Shown here piece after piece: positions 21,949 to 32,939 of a stretch of 64,000 nt of DNA (position 1 is the first letter of the stretch; each line of letters begins with the position of its first letter). A program made the position numbers and the translations under genes. The DNA is from Mycolicibacterium malmesburyense (GTDB taxonomy: Bacteria > Actinomycetota > Actinomycetes > Mycobacteriales > Mycobacteriaceae), in contig NZ_CVTB01000222.1 in NCBI RefSeq assembly GCF_001050015.1, forward strand, positions 62,001 to 126,000, read 5' to 3'. The notes beneath the pieces were generated by a model, which was not told the origin of the DNA, searched no databases, and saw nothing but the letters and a program-made list of their open reading frames with translations.

Positions 21949-23241
21949 GTGCCAGCCATGATGCCTGCCGAGATCGGTGCGGTCGACGCCGCGCACGTCT
22001 GGCATCCCTACAGCACCATCGGCGCGGAGGCGCTGGCCCCGGTCGTCGCGGTGGGGGCCCGCGGGGCGTGGCTCACCCTCCACCACGACGGTCAGGACCT
22101 TCGGGTTCTCGACGCGATGGCGTCGTGGTGGACCGCCATTCACGGACACGGCCACCCGGTGCTCGACGCGGCGATCACCCGGCAGCTGGCCACCATGAAC
22201 CACGTCATGTTCGGCGGGCTCACCCACGAACCGGCCGCCCGGCTCGCGCAGTTGCTCGTCGACATCACCCCCGACGGCCTGGACACCGTGTTCTTCAGCG
22301 ATTCGGGTTCGGTGTCGGTCGAGGTGGCCGTGAAGATGGCGCTGCAGTACTGGCGCAGCCTGGGCAGAGGGGCGAAACACCGCCTGATGACGTGGCGCGG
22401 CGGATACCACGGCGACACCTTCACGCCGATGAGCGTGTGCGACCCGGATGGCGGGATGCACTCGCTGTGGACCGACGTCCTGATGGCCCAGGAGTTCGCG
22501 CCGGCGGTGCCGCGCGCGTACGACGCGGGATATGTCGAGGCGTTCGAGAGGCAACTGGCCGAGCACGCATCCGAATTGGCCGCGGTGATCGTCGAACCGG
22601 TCGTACAGGGCGCCGGCGGCATGCGGTTCCACGACCCGCGCTACCTCGCCGAGCTGCGGGAGATCTGCGACCGGCACGAGGTGCTGCTGATCTTCGACGA
22701 GATCGCGACCGGTTTCGGCCGCACCGGTGAACTCTTCGCCGCCGACCACGCCGGCGTGAGCCCAGACATCATGTGCGTCGGCAAGGCGCTCACCGGCGGC
22801 TACATCACGCTCGCGGCGACGCTGTGCACGCGCGAGGTCGCCCACACGATCAGCTCGAACGAACCGGGTGCGCTGATGCACGGGCCCACGTTCATGGCGA
22901 ACGCGCTGGCCTGCGCGGTCGCGGTGGCCGCGGTCGAGGTGCTGCTCGGTCAGGACTGGCGCACGCGGGTACGCGAGATCGAGGCGGGGCTGCGTTCCGG
23001 GCTGGCCACCGCGTCGTCGCTGCCGGGGGTGGCCGACGTGCGGGTGCTCGGCGCCATCGGGGTGATCGAGATGCGGCGCCCGGTCGACCTCGCGGTCGCC
23101 ACGCCCGCGGCGCTCGAGCACGGGCTCTGGCTGCGCCCATTCCGCAATCTCATCTATGCGATGCCGCCCTACATCTGCACGCCCGACGAGATCGACCAGA
23201 TCACCTCGGGCATGGTCGCGGTCGCCCGCGCGCTCGGCTGA
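21949..23241 (+). CDS. bioA: Adenosylmethionine-8-amino-7-oxononanoate aminotransferase (DAPA synthase)
   Basis: A 430-residue class III PLP aminotransferase that makes 7,8-diaminononanoate from KAPA, using S-adenosylmethionine as amino donor. Motifs include VWHPYSTIG at the substrate site, [45 protein letters not shown] and the PLP lysine K279 in [12 protein letters not shown] 21949 is 7 bases after the -10 TAATCT, which favours a leaderless mRNA. ATG 21958, with AAGG 8 bases upstream, is the alternative. It lies 71 bases before bioF and lacks the BioQ operator. Confidence 0.95.
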   Translation: MPAMMPAEIGAVDAAHVWHPYSTIGAEALAPVVAVGARGAWLTLHHDGQDLRVLDAMASWWTAIHGHGHPVLDAAITRQLATMNHVMFGGLTHEPAARLAQLLVDITPDGLDTVFFSDSGSVSVEVAVKMALQYWRSLGRGAKHRLMTWRGGYHGDTFTPMSVCDPDGGMHSLWTDVLMAQEFAPAVPRAYDAGYVEAFERQLAEHASELAAVIVEPVVQGAGGMRFHDPRYLAELREICDRHEVLLIFDEIATGFGRTGELFAADHAGVSPDIMCVGKALTGGYITLAATLCTREVAHTISSNEPGALMHGPTFMANALACAVAVAAVEVLLGQDWRTRVREIEAGLRSGLATASSLPGVADVRVLGAIGVIEMRRPVDLAVATPAALEHGLWLRPFRNLIYAMPPYICTPDEIDQITSGMVAVARALG

Positions 23242-23273
23242 GTTCGCATTTGTGCGGTTCCGCGCGGGTGCCC

Positions 23274-23312
23274 TAACCTGAACGCTGTTCAATTCCGATG
23301 CTGAGGAGCACG
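23274..23312 (+). promoter_or_regulatory. bioF promoter with BioQ operator
   Basis: The palindrome TGAAC-GCT-GTTCA occupies 23279-23291. It abuts TAACCT (23274-23279), a TANNNT -10 hexamer, so a bound repressor would cover the -10 and start site. GAGGAG at 23303-23308 is the ribosome binding site for GTG 23313. The flanks CCCTAACC and ATT are shared with the site upstream of bioB. Confidence 0.72.
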
Positions 23313-24461
23313 GTGACACGCGCAGGTCTCTCACCGCTGGCGTGGCTCGACGATGTCGAAAGACAGCGGCGCGCCGCGGGTCTGCGGCGTTCGCTGAGGG
23401 CCCGGCCGCCCGTCGGCGCCGAACTCGACCTGGCGTCCAACGACTACCTGGGCCTGTCGCAGCATCCCGCGGTCATCGACGGCGGGGTGGTGGCGTTGCG
23501 GACCTGGGGCGCCGGCTCCACCGGATCGCGCCTGGTCACCGGTAACACCGAACTGCACGAGGATTTCGAGCGCGCGCTGGCCGGATTCGTCGGCGCGGAG
23601 TCGGCGCTGGTGTTCTCGTCCGGCTACACCGCCAACCTCGGCGCGGTCGTCGCACTGTCCGGCGCGGGCTCACTGCTGGTCTCCGATGCGCTGACGCACG
23701 CCTCGTTGGTCGACGCCTGCCGGTTGTCGCGGGCGCGCGTCGTCGTCGCGCCCCATCGTGACGTCACCGCGGTGGAGGCGGCGCTCGCGGCGCGCGACGA
23801 GGAGCGGGCGGTCGTGCTGACCGACTCCGTGTTCTCCGCCGACGGCGACCTCGCCCCGTTGCGTTCGTTGCACGACGTGTGCCGGCGGCACGGCGCGCTG
23901 CTGATCGTCGACGAAGCCCACGGCCTCGGCGTGCGCGGCGCGGGCGGACGCGGCCTGTTGCACGAGGTCGGCCTGGCCGGTGCGCCCGACATCGTGATGA
24001 CGACGACGCTGTCCAAGGCGCTCGGCAGCCAGGGCGGTGTCGTCCTGGGCCCCACAGCCGTGCGCGACCACCTGATCGACGCCGCGCGACCGTTCATCTT
24101 CGACACCGGACTTGCGCCGGCCGCCGTCGGTGCGGCCGCCGCGGCGCTCGATGTCCTGATCGCCGAGCCGTGGCGTGCGACGGCCGTCATCGACCGCGCC
24201 GCGGAGCTCGCGTCGATCTGTGCGGTGCCCGAGCGGCCCGAATCGGCCGTCGTCTCGGTGATCCTCGGCGATCCCGACGTCGCGTTCGGCGCCGCGGTGG
24301 CGTGTCTGGACCGCGGTGTGCGGGTCGGGTGCTTCCGGCCGCCGACGGTGCCCGCGGGCACCTCCCGGTTGCGGCTCACCGCGCGGGCATCGCTGACCGA
24401 CGACGAGATGCGTTCGGCGAGCGCAGTTCTCGCCGACGTGCTGGCCACCGCGCGCCGGTGA
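23313..24461 (+). CDS. bioF: 8-amino-7-oxononanoate synthase (KAPA synthase)
   Basis: A 382-residue alpha-oxoamine synthase that condenses pimeloyl thioester with alanine. Motifs: [50 protein letters not shown] and the PLP lysine K235 in [13 protein letters not shown] chose GTG 23313 because GAGGAG precedes it by 4 bases and the start then matches homologues; ATG 23298 in frame sits only 6 bases after the operator. The last bases overlap bioD (GTGA), so bioF and bioD are coupled. Confidence 0.94.
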   Translation: MTRAGLSPLAWLDDVERQRRAAGLRRSLRARPPVGAELDLASNDYLGLSQHPAVIDGGVVALRTWGAGSTGSRLVTGNTELHEDFERALAGFVGAESALVFSSGYTANLGAVVALSGAGSLLVSDALTHASLVDACRLSRARVVVAPHRDVTAVEAALAARDEERAVVLTDSVFSADGDLAPLRSLHDVCRRHGALLIVDEAHGLGVRGAGGRGLLHEVGLAGAPDIVMTTTLSKALGSQGGVVLGPTAVRDHLIDAARPFIFDTGLAPAAVGAAAAALDVLIAEPWRATAVIDRAAELASICAVPERPESAVVSVILGDPDVAFGAAVACLDRGVRVGCFRPPTVPAGTSRLRLTARASLTDDEMRSASAVLADVLATARR

Positions 24462-25123
24462 GCACCCTCCTCGTCACGGGCACCGACACCGGCGTCGGCA
24501 AGACCGTCGCCACCGCGGCGCTCGCGTGCCGCGCCCGGCTGTCCGGCGTCGACGTCGCGGTGTGCAAACCCGTCCAGACCGGCAGCCCGCGCGACGACGA
24601 CCTCGCCGACGTCGGCCGCCTCTCGGGCGTGACCCGGTTGCACGGCGGGTGGCGGTATCCCGAACCGTTGGCGCCGGCCGCGGCCGCTCGCCGAGCGGGC
24701 ATGACGTTGCCCACCCGCACGGAGCTCGTCGAGTCGATACGGTCCGTCGACGCGCCGCTGACGCTGGTCGAGGGCGCGGGCGGGTTGCTCGTCGAGATCG
24801 GCGCAGGAGCGACGCTGCGCGACCTCGCGGTCGACCTGGGCGCGCCGGTACTGGTCGTCGTCGCCGCCGGCCTCGGCACGCTCAACCACACCGCGTTGAC
24901 GCTGGAAGCCCTTGCCCACCACGGTGTTTCGTGTGCCGGCCTGGTGATCGGGGCCTCGCCGTCCGACCCGGACATCGCCGCACAGGACAACCGCGACGCC
25001 CTGGCCGAGTTGGCGCCGGTGCGGGCGGTCCTACCTGCGGGCGCCGGCGCGCTGAGCGTTCGGCAGTTCGAGGCGATGAGTGCCGCGGCGTTCGACCCCG
25101 ACTGGATCGCGACCCTGGTCTGA
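24458..25123 (+). CDS. bioD: Dethiobiotin synthetase
   Basis: A 221-residue ATP-dependent carboxylase that closes the ureido ring of dethiobiotin. The P-loop [15 protein letters not shown] is at residues about 8-22. KPVQTG and [12 protein letters not shown] are the conserved substrate-binding motifs. GTG 24458 overlaps the bioF stop by 4 bases. The larger upstream frame is antisense-free but runs through bioF and is a shadow. The next gene starts 2 bases after the stop. Confidence 0.94.
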   Translation: MSTLLVTGTDTGVGKTVATAALACRARLSGVDVAVCKPVQTGSPRDDDLADVGRLSGVTRLHGGWRYPEPLAPAAAARRAGMTLPTRTELVESIRSVDAPLTLVEGAGGLLVEIGAGATLRDLAVDLGAPVLVVVAAGLGTLNHTALTLEALAHHGVSCAGLVIGASPSDPDIAAQDNRDALAELAPVRAVLPAGAGALSVRQFEAMSAAAFDPDWIATLV

Positions 25124-25125
25124 CG

Positions 25126-25647
25126 ATGGTGCACTCCGTCGAGTTGACCTTCGATCCGGACACGGACGCGAGGGTGCGCCGCGTCTGGGACGACCTCACG
25201 CGTGCGGGCGTGCGCAGCCTGGCGAGCAACACCTCGCCGAGCAATCGCCCGCACATCACCGTGACCGTCGCCGAGGAGATGGACGAGGCGGTCGACACCG
25301 CGCTGCGCCCGGTGCTGGAGCGGTTGCCGCTGGCCTGCACGATCGGGGCGCCGATGCTGTTCGGCGGTCGCGTGTTCACCCTGGTGCGCCTGGTGGTGCC
25401 TTCGGACGAGCTGCTGGCGCTGCACCGCCGGGTGCACGAACTGTGCCTGCCGCACATGCCGAACGGCGCGCTGGCACACGCCGATCCGGGCCAGTGGACG
25501 CCGCACGTGACGCTGGCGCGTCGCGTCGCGCCCGACAAGCTGCCCGCGGCGCTGACGCTGAGGTCGGTGGGGCGCGACATCCGAGGTGTGCTGACCGGCC
25601 TGCGTCACTGGGACGGCAACAACCGGATCAAGCATCCGATCGGTTGA
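25126..25647 (+). CDS. 2'-5' RNA ligase-like (2H phosphoesterase) protein
   Basis: A 173-residue protein with the two HxT motifs of the 2H phosphoesterase fold: HITVTV at about residues 42-47 and HVTLAR at about 127-132. The family includes RNA 2'-5' ligases and cyclic phosphodiesterases; the substrate of this one is unknown. It starts 2 bases after the bioD stop, in the position of Rv1571 in M. tuberculosis, so it is probably transcribed under BioQ control with bioF and bioD. It meets bioQ convergently after 25 bases. Confidence 0.8.
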   Translation: MVHSVELTFDPDTDARVRRVWDDLTRAGVRSLASNTSPSNRPHITVTVAEEMDEAVDTALRPVLERLPLACTIGAPMLFGGRVFTLVRLVVPSDELLALHRRVHELCLPHMPNGALAHADPGQWTPHVTLARRVAPDKLPAALTLRSVGRDIRGVLTGLRHWDGNNRIKHPIG

Positions 25648-25672
25648 CCGCCGATCCTCGTCGAATCTGAAC

Positions 25673-26278
25673 TTATGCGCGAGAAATCGGCGATTCTTCG
25701 AACACAAGCTCACGTTCGGCGACGCTTATGCCGTTCAGCAGCAGGCCGACGCCGAATCGGAATCGCGCCGAGGCGTCCTCGGTCAGCACCGACTGATCGT
25801 CGGGAAGCTCGGCGCCGGCGGCGTCCCACTGCAGCCGCGACTGCTCGTCGACGGTGAAGCCGAGCACGTAGTAGACGACCGTGCGGGCCGCCAGTTCGGC
25901 GTGTGCGGCGGGAACACCGGCGTCGGCCGCCGCGTCGGTGAGCCGCTCGGCGATCCGCGTCATCGCCGCCGACTGCCCGGCCGCGAAGCTGGCCGAGACC
26001 AACTCGGCTCCGTCGGTGTGCGACAGCAACGCGTCGCGCAGGGCCGCACAGATGCTCGCGACCCGCTCGCGCCAGCTTCCGCGGGCGTCGCCGACGGGCT
26101 CGAGAATCCGATCGGCAACCGCACCGAGCAGCTGTTGCTTGCTGGTGAAGTGCCAGTACAGCGCGCCGGGGGAGACCTCGAGCTCACGCGCCAGCCGCCG
26201 CATGGTCAGGTCGGCCAGCCCGTAGGTGTCCAGCAGCGAGGTCGCCGCCTGCACCACGTCGCGTTTGTGAAGCTGCAC
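25673..26278 (-). CDS. bioQ: TetR-family biotin-operon repressor BioQ
   Basis: A 201-residue TetR-family regulator. The helix-turn-helix covers residues about 6-52 (VVQAATSLLDTYGLADLTMR, then RRLARELEVSPGALYWHFTS). Its place beside bioB, divergent, and the palindrome between them match BioQ, the biotin repressor described in M. smegmatis and corynebacteria. GTG 26278 is 6 bases downstream of TAGGGT (26290-26285, minus strand), so the mRNA should be leaderless, and the operator lies immediately upstream of that -10, implying autoregulation. How biotin status is sensed cannot be read here. Confidence 0.85.
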   Translation of the reverse strand: MQLHKRDVVQAATSLLDTYGLADLTMRRLARELEVSPGALYWHFTSKQQLLGAVADRILEPVGDARGSWRERVASICAALRDALLSHTDGAELVSASFAAGQSAAMTRIAERLTDAAADAGVPAAHAELAARTVVYYVLGFTVDEQSRLQWDAAGAELPDDQSVLTEDASARFRFGVGLLLNGISVAERELVFEESPISRA

Positions 26279-26284
26279 GGCCGT

Positions 26285-27344
<1,060 letters not shown>

Positions 27345-27367
27345 GGGAGCCGGTAGAACATACGGGT

Positions 27368-27559
27368 ATGGCGTTCAACGTCTACACGGGTGAGCCCGAC
27401 GGCACCGCGGTGCCGACCGCGGCCGAACTCGGTCTGGAGCCGCCCCGCTACTGCGCCGAATGCGGCAGGCGGATGATCGTCCAGGTGCGCCCCGACGGTT
27501 GGTCGGCGAAATGTTCACGGCACGGGCTGACCGATTCGAAGGATCTGGAGCAGCGATGA
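27368..27559 (+). CDS. bsaP: Biotin synthase auxiliary protein BsaP
   Basis: A 63-residue protein too small for most gene callers. It has four potential metal ligands: C29 and C32 in YCAECGRRM, and C49 and H52 in KCSRHG, a CxxC-x16-CxxH pattern. Position directly after bioB and size fit Rv1590, reported as BsaP, an accessory protein that mycobacterial BioB requires (from memory). Whether the ligands hold iron-sulfur or zinc cannot be decided from sequence. Its stop overlaps the next start (ATGA). Confidence 0.82.
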   Translation: MAFNVYTGEPDGTAVPTAAELGLEPPRYCAECGRRMIVQVRPDGWSAKCSRHGLTDSKDLEQR

Positions 27560-27597
27560 ATGACCTTGCTGCTGGATCAGCGATGAATGACGTTGCC
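27545..27597 (+). repeat. 27-base tandem duplication over a start codon
   Basis: Bases 27545-27570 and 27572-27597 are identical at 23 of 26 positions, offset by 27. The repeat includes the end of bsaP and the sequence GCGATGAATGAC, so the downstream gene has two start-like ATGs nine codons apart (MNDLAAGSA, then MNDVAAPKV). Confidence 0.85.
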
Positions 27598-28236
27598 GCG
27601 CCGAAAGTCTCACGTACCCGCGCTGTGCTGACCGTGGCCGCATTGGTGGCGGTGGCCGGCGTGTTCGTCGGCGCGCTGTGGGCGTGGCTGGCGCCGCCGA
27701 TCCACGGCGTCGTGGCGCTCGCGCGGGACGGCGATCGCGTCCGCGCCTACCTGGGCAACGAGGGTGACCACTTCTTCGTCGCCGCGTTCCTGCTCGTCGG
27801 CATGCTCTGCGTCGTGGCGGTCGTCGCGGCGGTGGCGGTGTGGCAGTGGCGGGTGCATCGCGGGGCGGCGATGACGGCGGCGCTGGTGACCGGATGCATG
27901 CTGGCGGCGGGGGTGGCCGCGGGGGTGGGCGCGCTGCTGGTGCACCTGCGGTACGGCAGCATCGACGTGGCCGCCGCGCCCGTGACGCCCGAACACCGCG
28001 TGCATTACGTCACCGAGGCGCCGCCGGTGTTCTTCGGGCACTCGCCGATTCAGGCGGTGTTGACGATTCTGTTTCCGGCCGCGGTCGCGGCGCTCGTCTA
28101 CTCGTTGGCCGCGGTGTCCACCTCGCGCGATGATCTCGGCGCGTGGCCGCCGGTCGAGGTGCCGGCGTTCGTGCCGCCGGCCACCGCGCCGGTCACAGCG
28201 GAGAGCGCTCCACCTTCCGGCCCGTCATCACCTTGA
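27556..28236 (+). CDS. DUF2567-like four-helix membrane protein
   Basis: A 226-residue membrane protein with four hydrophobic segments ([60 protein letters not shown] and the segment ending [10 protein letters not shown]) and a proline-rich tail. It matches Rv1591 by position and general form; DUF2567 is my best family guess. Its function is unknown, although conserved linkage to bioB-bsaP suggests co-expression. The start is ATG 27556 (overlapping the bsaP stop) or the duplicated ATG 27583. The last 44 bases overlap the convergent lipase. Confidence 0.7.
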   Translation: MNDLAAGSAMNDVAAPKVSRTRAVLTVAALVAVAGVFVGALWAWLAPPIHGVVALARDGDRVRAYLGNEGDHFFVAAFLLVGMLCVVAVVAAVAVWQWRVHRGAAMTAALVTGCMLAAGVAAGVGALLVHLRYGSIDVAAAPVTPEHRVHYVTEAPPVFFGHSPIQAVLTILFPAAVAALVYSLAAVSTSRDDLGAWPPVEVPAFVPPATAPVTAESAPPSGPSSP

Positions 28237-29530
28237 CGGCGATCCGGACCAGCCGCGTCATGCCGACATAGGTCATCGGGTTCAGCAGCGTCGGCCAGGT
28301 CGTGCGGACCAGGTGCTCGGAGAGCGGCTTGCCGTCGAACCGGTCGATCAGCCAGCGCAACGCCATCGGCGCCGACATCGGGTGCAGCAGCATGTGTTCG
28401 CTGAACATGTCGCGGTGATAGGTGACCGAGGCGCCGCCGCTGCGGTAGATCTCGGTGAGCTCGTCGATGTCGTCGACCGCGACGATCCTGTCGTGGACGG
28501 CCTGCACGATCAGCACCGGCGGGGTGGGCACCGCGGTGCCCAGCTTGATGCTGTCGAAGACGTGCTTGACCTCGGGCAGGTCCAGGATTTCGTTGAGGGG
28601 ACGGTCGACCAGCTTGCCCATGTCCATGCCCGCGAACCTCAGCACGGCCTGGGCGGTGGTCATGTCCTTTATGCGCAGGAGCATTGCCTTGCCCGCGTCG
28701 GTGGCGTGGTGCTGGATGACCCGGTCGAGATCTGGATAGACGTGGCTCAGCGCCGCCACCACCATCGCGGGCAGTCCGGAGTACAGGCTGCCGTTGAGTC
28801 GGCGGTACGCGCTCCCGAGGTCGCCGACGGGCGAGCCGAGCACCGCACCGACGATGTTGAGCTCGGGTGCGTACTGGTTGTGCATCTCGGCGGCCCACGA
28901 CGAGGCCAGCCCGCCGCCGGAGTAGCCCCACAGCCCGATCGGCGCGGACTCCTTCAGGCCGAGTCGCTCACAGCTCACGGCGGCGCGCAGGCCGTCGAGG
29001 ATGCGGTATCCGGGCTCGTACGGCGTGCCCCAGATGCCCTTTGTCCCCTCGTGGTCCGGCACCGAGACCGCCCACCCCTCGGCGAGCGCGGCGGCGATCA
29101 GGAGGAACTCGAACTGTGCCAGCGCGCCGGGAGCCAGCGCCTTGCGGCGCAATGCGTACGAGGGGAAGCAGCGCGACGACACGGCGTCGATCGCGCACTG
29201 GTACGAGATCACCGGCACGACGTCGCGGTTCGCCCGCTCGGTCGGCACGATCACCGTGGTCACGGTGGCCTCTGGGACGCCGTTCATGTCGGTGGTGCGG
29301 TACAGCAGTTGCGTGGCGGTGAATTTCTGCGGGATCAGGCCCAAGAAGGCCAGCTCCACGTCGCGGCTGCGCAGCACGGTGCCTGGTTCGGCGTGCTGAA
29401 AACCGCTCGGCGGTTCATAGAACGGATCGTCGGCTGGAAGCAGCGGACGGGTACCGCGCGCCAGATCGTCGTGAGGTACGAGGCCGATCCACTCGGCACC
29501 TGAGGCTGGCGCGGCGTTGCCCAGAGACAT
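28193..29530 (-). CDS. Secretory-lipase-family alpha/beta hydrolase
   Basis: A 445-residue alpha/beta hydrolase of the LIP (secretory lipase) family, matching Rv1592c along its length. The nucleophile elbow is [14 protein letters not shown], and late motifs [18 protein letters not shown] and [11 protein letters not shown] carry the likely Asp and His of the triad. No classic signal peptide is visible in [14 protein letters not shown], so it may act in the cytosol or leave by another route. A 17-base palindrome (29544-29560) sits 13 bases upstream of the ATG. Confidence 0.85.
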   Translation of the reverse strand: MSLGNAAPASGAEWIGLVPHDDLARGTRPLLPADDPFYEPPSGFQHAEPGTVLRSRDVELAFLGLIPQKFTATQLLYRTTDMNGVPEATVTTVIVPTERANRDVVPVISYQCAIDAVSSRCFPSYALRRKALAPGALAQFEFLLIAAALAEGWAVSVPDHEGTKGIWGTPYEPGYRILDGLRAAVSCERLGLKESAPIGLWGYSGGGLASSWAAEMHNQYAPELNIVGAVLGSPVGDLGSAYRRLNGSLYSGLPAMVVAALSHVYPDLDRVIQHHATDAGKAMLLRIKDMTTAQAVLRFAGMDMGKLVDRPLNEILDLPEVKHVFDSIKLGTAVPTPPVLIVQAVHDRIVAVDDIDELTEIYRSGGASVTYHRDMFSEHMLLHPMSAPMALRWLIDRFDGKPLSEHLVRTTWPTLLNPMTYVGMTRLVRIAVKVMTGRKVERSPL

Positions 29531-29543
29531 TTCGCCATTGTTA

Positions 29544-29560
29544 CTTAAGGAAGCCTTAAG
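29544..29560. promoter_or_regulatory. Perfect AT-rich palindrome upstream of the lipase
   Basis: CTTAAGG-AAG-CCTTAAG has perfect 7-base arms. It lies in the 42-base gap between nrtR and the lipase, where a regulator of the lipase would act. It does not match the IdeR, KstR, BioQ or LexA consensus as I remember them, although it is faintly IdeR-like. Confidence 0.5.
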
Positions 29561-29572
29561 AAGCCAGTCGAC

Positions 29573-30286
29573 TCACCCGGGCGGGCGCAGCGCGGCGAAC
29601 TCGTCGGTCACCCGGTAGCGCGCCTCGGTGAACCGATACAACGCCGCCGGTCGGCCGCCGCTGCGACCGGACCGCGCCGTGGTGCCCGTGCGGGTGATGA
29701 CGTTGCGACGTTCGAGAACGCGTTGCAGATTGGTGGCGTCGACGTGGTGGCCGAGCGCGGCGCTGTAGATGTCCCGCAGCGCGGACAACGCGAATTCGGT
29801 TGGCGCCAAGGCAAATCCGATGTTCGTATAGGAGAGCTTGGCGACGAGCCGGGTACGGGCGTGTTCGACCATCGGGCCGTGGTCGAATGCCATCGGCGGC
29901 AGGTCACTCACCGGATGCCAGCGCGTGTCCGGCGGCAGCTCCGGGGTAGCGGGGGAGGGCACCAACCCGAGGAAGGTCGATGCGATGGTGCGGTCGCCCG
30001 GGACTCGATGGGGATCGGAGAACACGGCGAGCTGTTCGAGGTGGGCAAGCTCACGTAGGTCGACTTTCTCGGCGAGTTGGCGACGAACGGAGCTGGTCAG
30101 GTCCTCGTCGTTGCCGAGGCGGCCGCCGGGGAGCGACCATTTGCCGCGCTGCGGATCGAGTGCCCGCTGCCACAACAGCACGTGAAGTGCTGGTTTCCGG
30201 TCGGTGGTCCCGTCAGTGACGTCCTGGACTCCGCGAACCTGGAACACGGCGGCGAGCACCTCGTGCGCGGTGCTAGTATGTGCCAT
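29573..30286 (-). CDS. nrtR: Nudix-type transcriptional regulator of NAD synthesis (NrtR-like)
   Basis: A 237-residue protein with an N-terminal Nudix domain and a C-terminal winged helix (residues about 165-225: GHHVDATNLQRVLERRNVIT). The Nudix box is degenerate: GGRLGNDEDLTSSVRRQLAE has Gln and Lys where the catalytic REUxEE glutamates should be, as expected for a ligand sensor rather than a hydrolase. NrtR/NdnR proteins repress NAD biosynthesis genes and respond to ADP-ribose or NAD-related ligands. It is divergent from nadA across a 47-base gap holding a palindrome. TACAAT (30299-30294) is 7 bases before the ATG, so the mRNA is probably leaderless. Confidence 0.88.
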   Translation of the reverse strand: MAHTSTAHEVLAAVFQVRGVQDVTDGTTDRKPALHVLLWQRALDPQRGKWSLPGGRLGNDEDLTSSVRRQLAEKVDLRELAHLEQLAVFSDPHRVPGDRTIASTFLGLVPSPATPELPPDTRWHPVSDLPPMAFDHGPMVEHARTRLVAKLSYTNIGFALAPTEFALSALRDIYSAALGHHVDATNLQRVLERRNVITRTGTTARSGRSGGRPAALYRFTEARYRVTDEFAALRPPG

Positions 30287-30333
30287 GTTTTCGATTGTAA
30301 GTCGAAAACCCGATCTGGACGAAGGAGGCAGCC
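30274..30333. promoter_or_regulatory. nrtR/nadA promoter region with operator
   Basis: TTTTCGA (30288-30294) and TCGAAAA (30302-30308) form a 21-base palindrome with a 7-base spacer. It contains the nrtR -10 TACAAT (30299-30294, minus strand) and lies just after an extended -10 for nadA (TGCTAGTAT, hexamer at 30274-30279). AAGGAGG at 30322-30328 is the nadA ribosome binding site. Confidence 0.68.
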
Positions 30334-31377
30334 GTGACGGTTTTGGACCGGATGCCCGCAGACCACCTCTCGAGCCGCATCGTCGACGGTCCGACCGGCT
30401 ATTCCGGGGTTGACGGCGACGAGGAATGGGCCGCAGAGGTTCGGCGCCTCGCCGATCTACGGGGCGCGACGCTGCTGGCGCACAACTACCAGCTGCCGGC
30501 GATCCAGGACGTCGCCGATCACGTCGGTGACTCGTTGGCGCTCTCGCGGATCGCGGCCGACGTCCCCGAGGACACGATCGTCTTCTGCGGCGTGCACTTC
30601 ATGGCCGAGACCGCCAAGATCCTGTCCCCGGACAAGACGGTGCTCATCCCGGACCAGCGGGCGGGTTGTTCGCTCGCCGACTCCATCACCGCCGACGAAC
30701 TGCGCGCGTGGAAGGCCGAGCATCCCGGGGCGGTCGTGGTGTCCTACGTCAACACCACCGCGGCGGTGAAGGCCGAGACCGATATCTGCTGCACATCGTC
30801 GAACGCGGTTGAGGTGGTGGCGTCGATCCCCGAGGACCGCGAGGTGCTGTTCTGCCCGGACCAGTTCCTCGGTGCCCACGTCCGGCGCGTGACCGGCCGC
30901 AAGAACCTGCACGTGTGGGCGGGTGAGTGCCACGTGCACGCCGGGATCAACGGTGACGAGCTCGCCGACCAGGCCCGTATGCACCCCGACGCCGAACTGT
31001 TCGTGCATCCCGAATGCGGTTGCGCGACATCGGCTTTGTACCTCGCCGGTGAGGGCGCGGTCCCGGAGGACCGGGTCAAGATCCTGTCAACCGGCGGGAT
31101 GCTGGACGCGGCACGAGAGACCGGCGCGCGTCAGGTGCTGGTCGCGACCGAGGTCGGGATGTTGCACCAGTTGCGCCGCGCCGCACCGGATGTGGACTTC
31201 ATGGCGGTCAACGACCGCGCCTCCTGCCGATTCATGAAGATGATCACCCCCGCCGCGCTGCTGCGCTGCCTGGTGGAGGGCGAGGACGAGGTGCACGTCG
31301 ATCCCGAGACCGCGCGGTTGGCTCGGGCCAGCGTGCAACGCATGATCGAGATCGGCCAGCCCGGCGGCGGAGAATGA
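30334..31377 (+). CDS. nadA: Quinolinate synthase
   Basis: A 347-residue [4Fe-4S] enzyme that condenses iminoaspartate with dihydroxyacetone phosphate to quinolinate. Conserved segments are [63 protein letters not shown] and [12 protein letters not shown], which supply the three cluster cysteines. GTG 30334 has a strong AAGGAGG ribosome binding site. nadA, nadB and nadC are joined by 4- and 1-base overlaps and should be one mRNA under NrtR control. Confidence 0.96.
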   Translation: MTVLDRMPADHLSSRIVDGPTGYSGVDGDEEWAAEVRRLADLRGATLLAHNYQLPAIQDVADHVGDSLALSRIAADVPEDTIVFCGVHFMAETAKILSPDKTVLIPDQRAGCSLADSITADELRAWKAEHPGAVVVSYVNTTAAVKAETDICCTSSNAVEVVASIPEDREVLFCPDQFLGAHVRRVTGRKNLHVWAGECHVHAGINGDELADQARMHPDAELFVHPECGCATSALYLAGEGAVPEDRVKILSTGGMLDAARETGARQVLVATEVGMLHQLRRAAPDVDFMAVNDRASCRFMKMITPAALLRCLVEGEDEVHVDPETARLARASVQRMIEIGQPGGGE

Positions 31378-32939
31378 CCCGCGCGGCGGCCTGCGGTGCC
31401 GGCCGGTGGGCCGGTCATTGGCAGCAGCGCGCCGACGTCGTCGTGATCGGGACCGGCGTCGCGGGCCTGGTGGCGGCGCTCGCCGCGCATCGCGCTGGCC
31501 GAAAAGTGATGGTGCTCAGCAAGACCGGTGACACCGCGACCTTCTACGCCCAGGGCGGGATCGCCGTCGTGCTGCCGGAGGCCCTGCGCGAGGACGGGGA
31601 CTCGCTCGAGTCGCACATCGCCGACACGCTCACCGCGGGCGCGGGGCTGTGCGACCCCGACGCCGTGCGCTCGATCGTGACCGACGGCTACCGCGCGGTC
31701 GCCGAACTGGTCGAGCACGGCGCGCGCTTCGACGAGTCGACAGCGGGAACGTGGTCGCTGACCCGCGAAGGCGGGCATTCGTGGCGCCGGATCATCCACG
31801 CCGGCGGCGACGCGACCGGCGCCGAGGTGCAGCGGGCCCTCGACAGTGCCGCCACCACCCTGGACATCCGGCACAACCACGTCGCGATCGAGATCCTGCA
31901 CGACGCGGGGGCGGTCACCGGCGTCCTGGTGCTCAACGACGACGGGCTCGGGGTGGTACATGCGCCGTCGGTGATCCTGGCGACCGGGGGACTGGGTCAT
32001 CTCTACTCGGCGACCACCAACCCCGACGGCTCGACGGGAGACGGTGTCGCGCTGGCCAGTTGGGCCGGAGTGCCGATCGGTGACATCGAGTTCGTCCAGT
32101 TCCACCCCACCATGCTCTTCGACGGCCAGAACGCAGGCAGGCGCCCGCTGATCACCGAGGCCGTCCGTGGTGAAGGCGCGAAACTCGTAGACTCGGAAGG
32201 TCGTTCGGTGACCGAGGGGGTGCACCCGATGGGTGACCTGGCGCCGCGGGACGTGGTGGCCGCGGCGATCAACGCCCGCATGGAACAGACGGGTGCGCCG
32301 TGCGTCTTCCTGGATGCTCGACGGATCGACAACTTCGAGAAGCGATTTCCGACGGTGACCGCGGCATGCCGCGCGGCCGGCATCGACCCGACGCTCGAAG
32401 CGATCCCCGTGCTACCCGGCGCCCACTACAGCTGTGGTGGTGTGGCCACCGATGTCCACGGACGCACCGAGCTCGCGGGACTGTTCGCCGCCGGTGAGGT
32501 TGCCCGCACGGGCATGCACGGCGCCAACAGGCTGGCGTCGAACAGCCTGCTCGAGGGGCTGGTCATCGGCGGCCGGGCCGGAAAGGCCGCCGCCGCACAT
32601 GCTTTGGCAACTGGTCCGGTGACAGCACAACCACCCGAGCCGGTCGTGCGGCGGGCCCTGCCGCGGGCCGACCTGCAGCGGGCGATGACCAAGAACGCCG
32701 GCGTCGTCCGCGATCACGACGGACTGTGCATCCTGGCCAAGGAACTCGACACCGCCCCGCCGCGAGTGATCGCTTCGCGCGCCGACTTCGAGGACGCCGC
32801 GCTGACCACGGCCGCGGCGGCCGTCGCCGCGGCGGCGTTGACGCGCACCGAATCTCGGGGCTGCCATCATCGTCGCGACTTTCCCGACGCCGATCCCGCG
32901 CAGGCGCGCACGCTGATCCCCGCGGGGGTGGGCTGCTGA
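31374..32939 (+). CDS. nadB: L-aspartate oxidase
   Basis: A 521-residue flavoprotein that oxidises L-aspartate to iminoaspartate for NadA. The FAD-binding motif is [20 protein letters not shown] at residues about 23-42. [35 protein letters not shown] and [20 protein letters not shown] are conserved succinate dehydrogenase-family segments. ATG 31374 overlaps the nadA stop (ATGA). The C-terminal third is short and Ala-rich compared with E. coli NadB. Confidence 0.95.
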   Translation: MTRAAACGAGRWAGHWQQRADVVVIGTGVAGLVAALAAHRAGRKVMVLSKTGDTATFYAQGGIAVVLPEALREDGDSLESHIADTLTAGAGLCDPDAVRSIVTDGYRAVAELVEHGARFDESTAGTWSLTREGGHSWRRIIHAGGDATGAEVQRALDSAATTLDIRHNHVAIEILHDAGAVTGVLVLNDDGLGVVHAPSVILATGGLGHLYSATTNPDGSTGDGVALASWAGVPIGDIEFVQFHPTMLFDGQNAGRRPLITEAVRGEGAKLVDSEGRSVTEGVHPMGDLAPRDVVAAAINARMEQTGAPCVFLDARRIDNFEKRFPTVTAACRAAGIDPTLEAIPVLPGAHYSCGGVATDVHGRTELAGLFAAGEVARTGMHGANRLASNSLLEGLVIGGRAGKAAAAHALATGPVTAQPPEPVVRRALPRADLQRAMTKNAGVVRDHDGLCILAKELDTAPPRVIASRADFEDAALTTAAAAVAAAALTRTESRGCHHRRDFPDADPAQARTLIPAGVGC

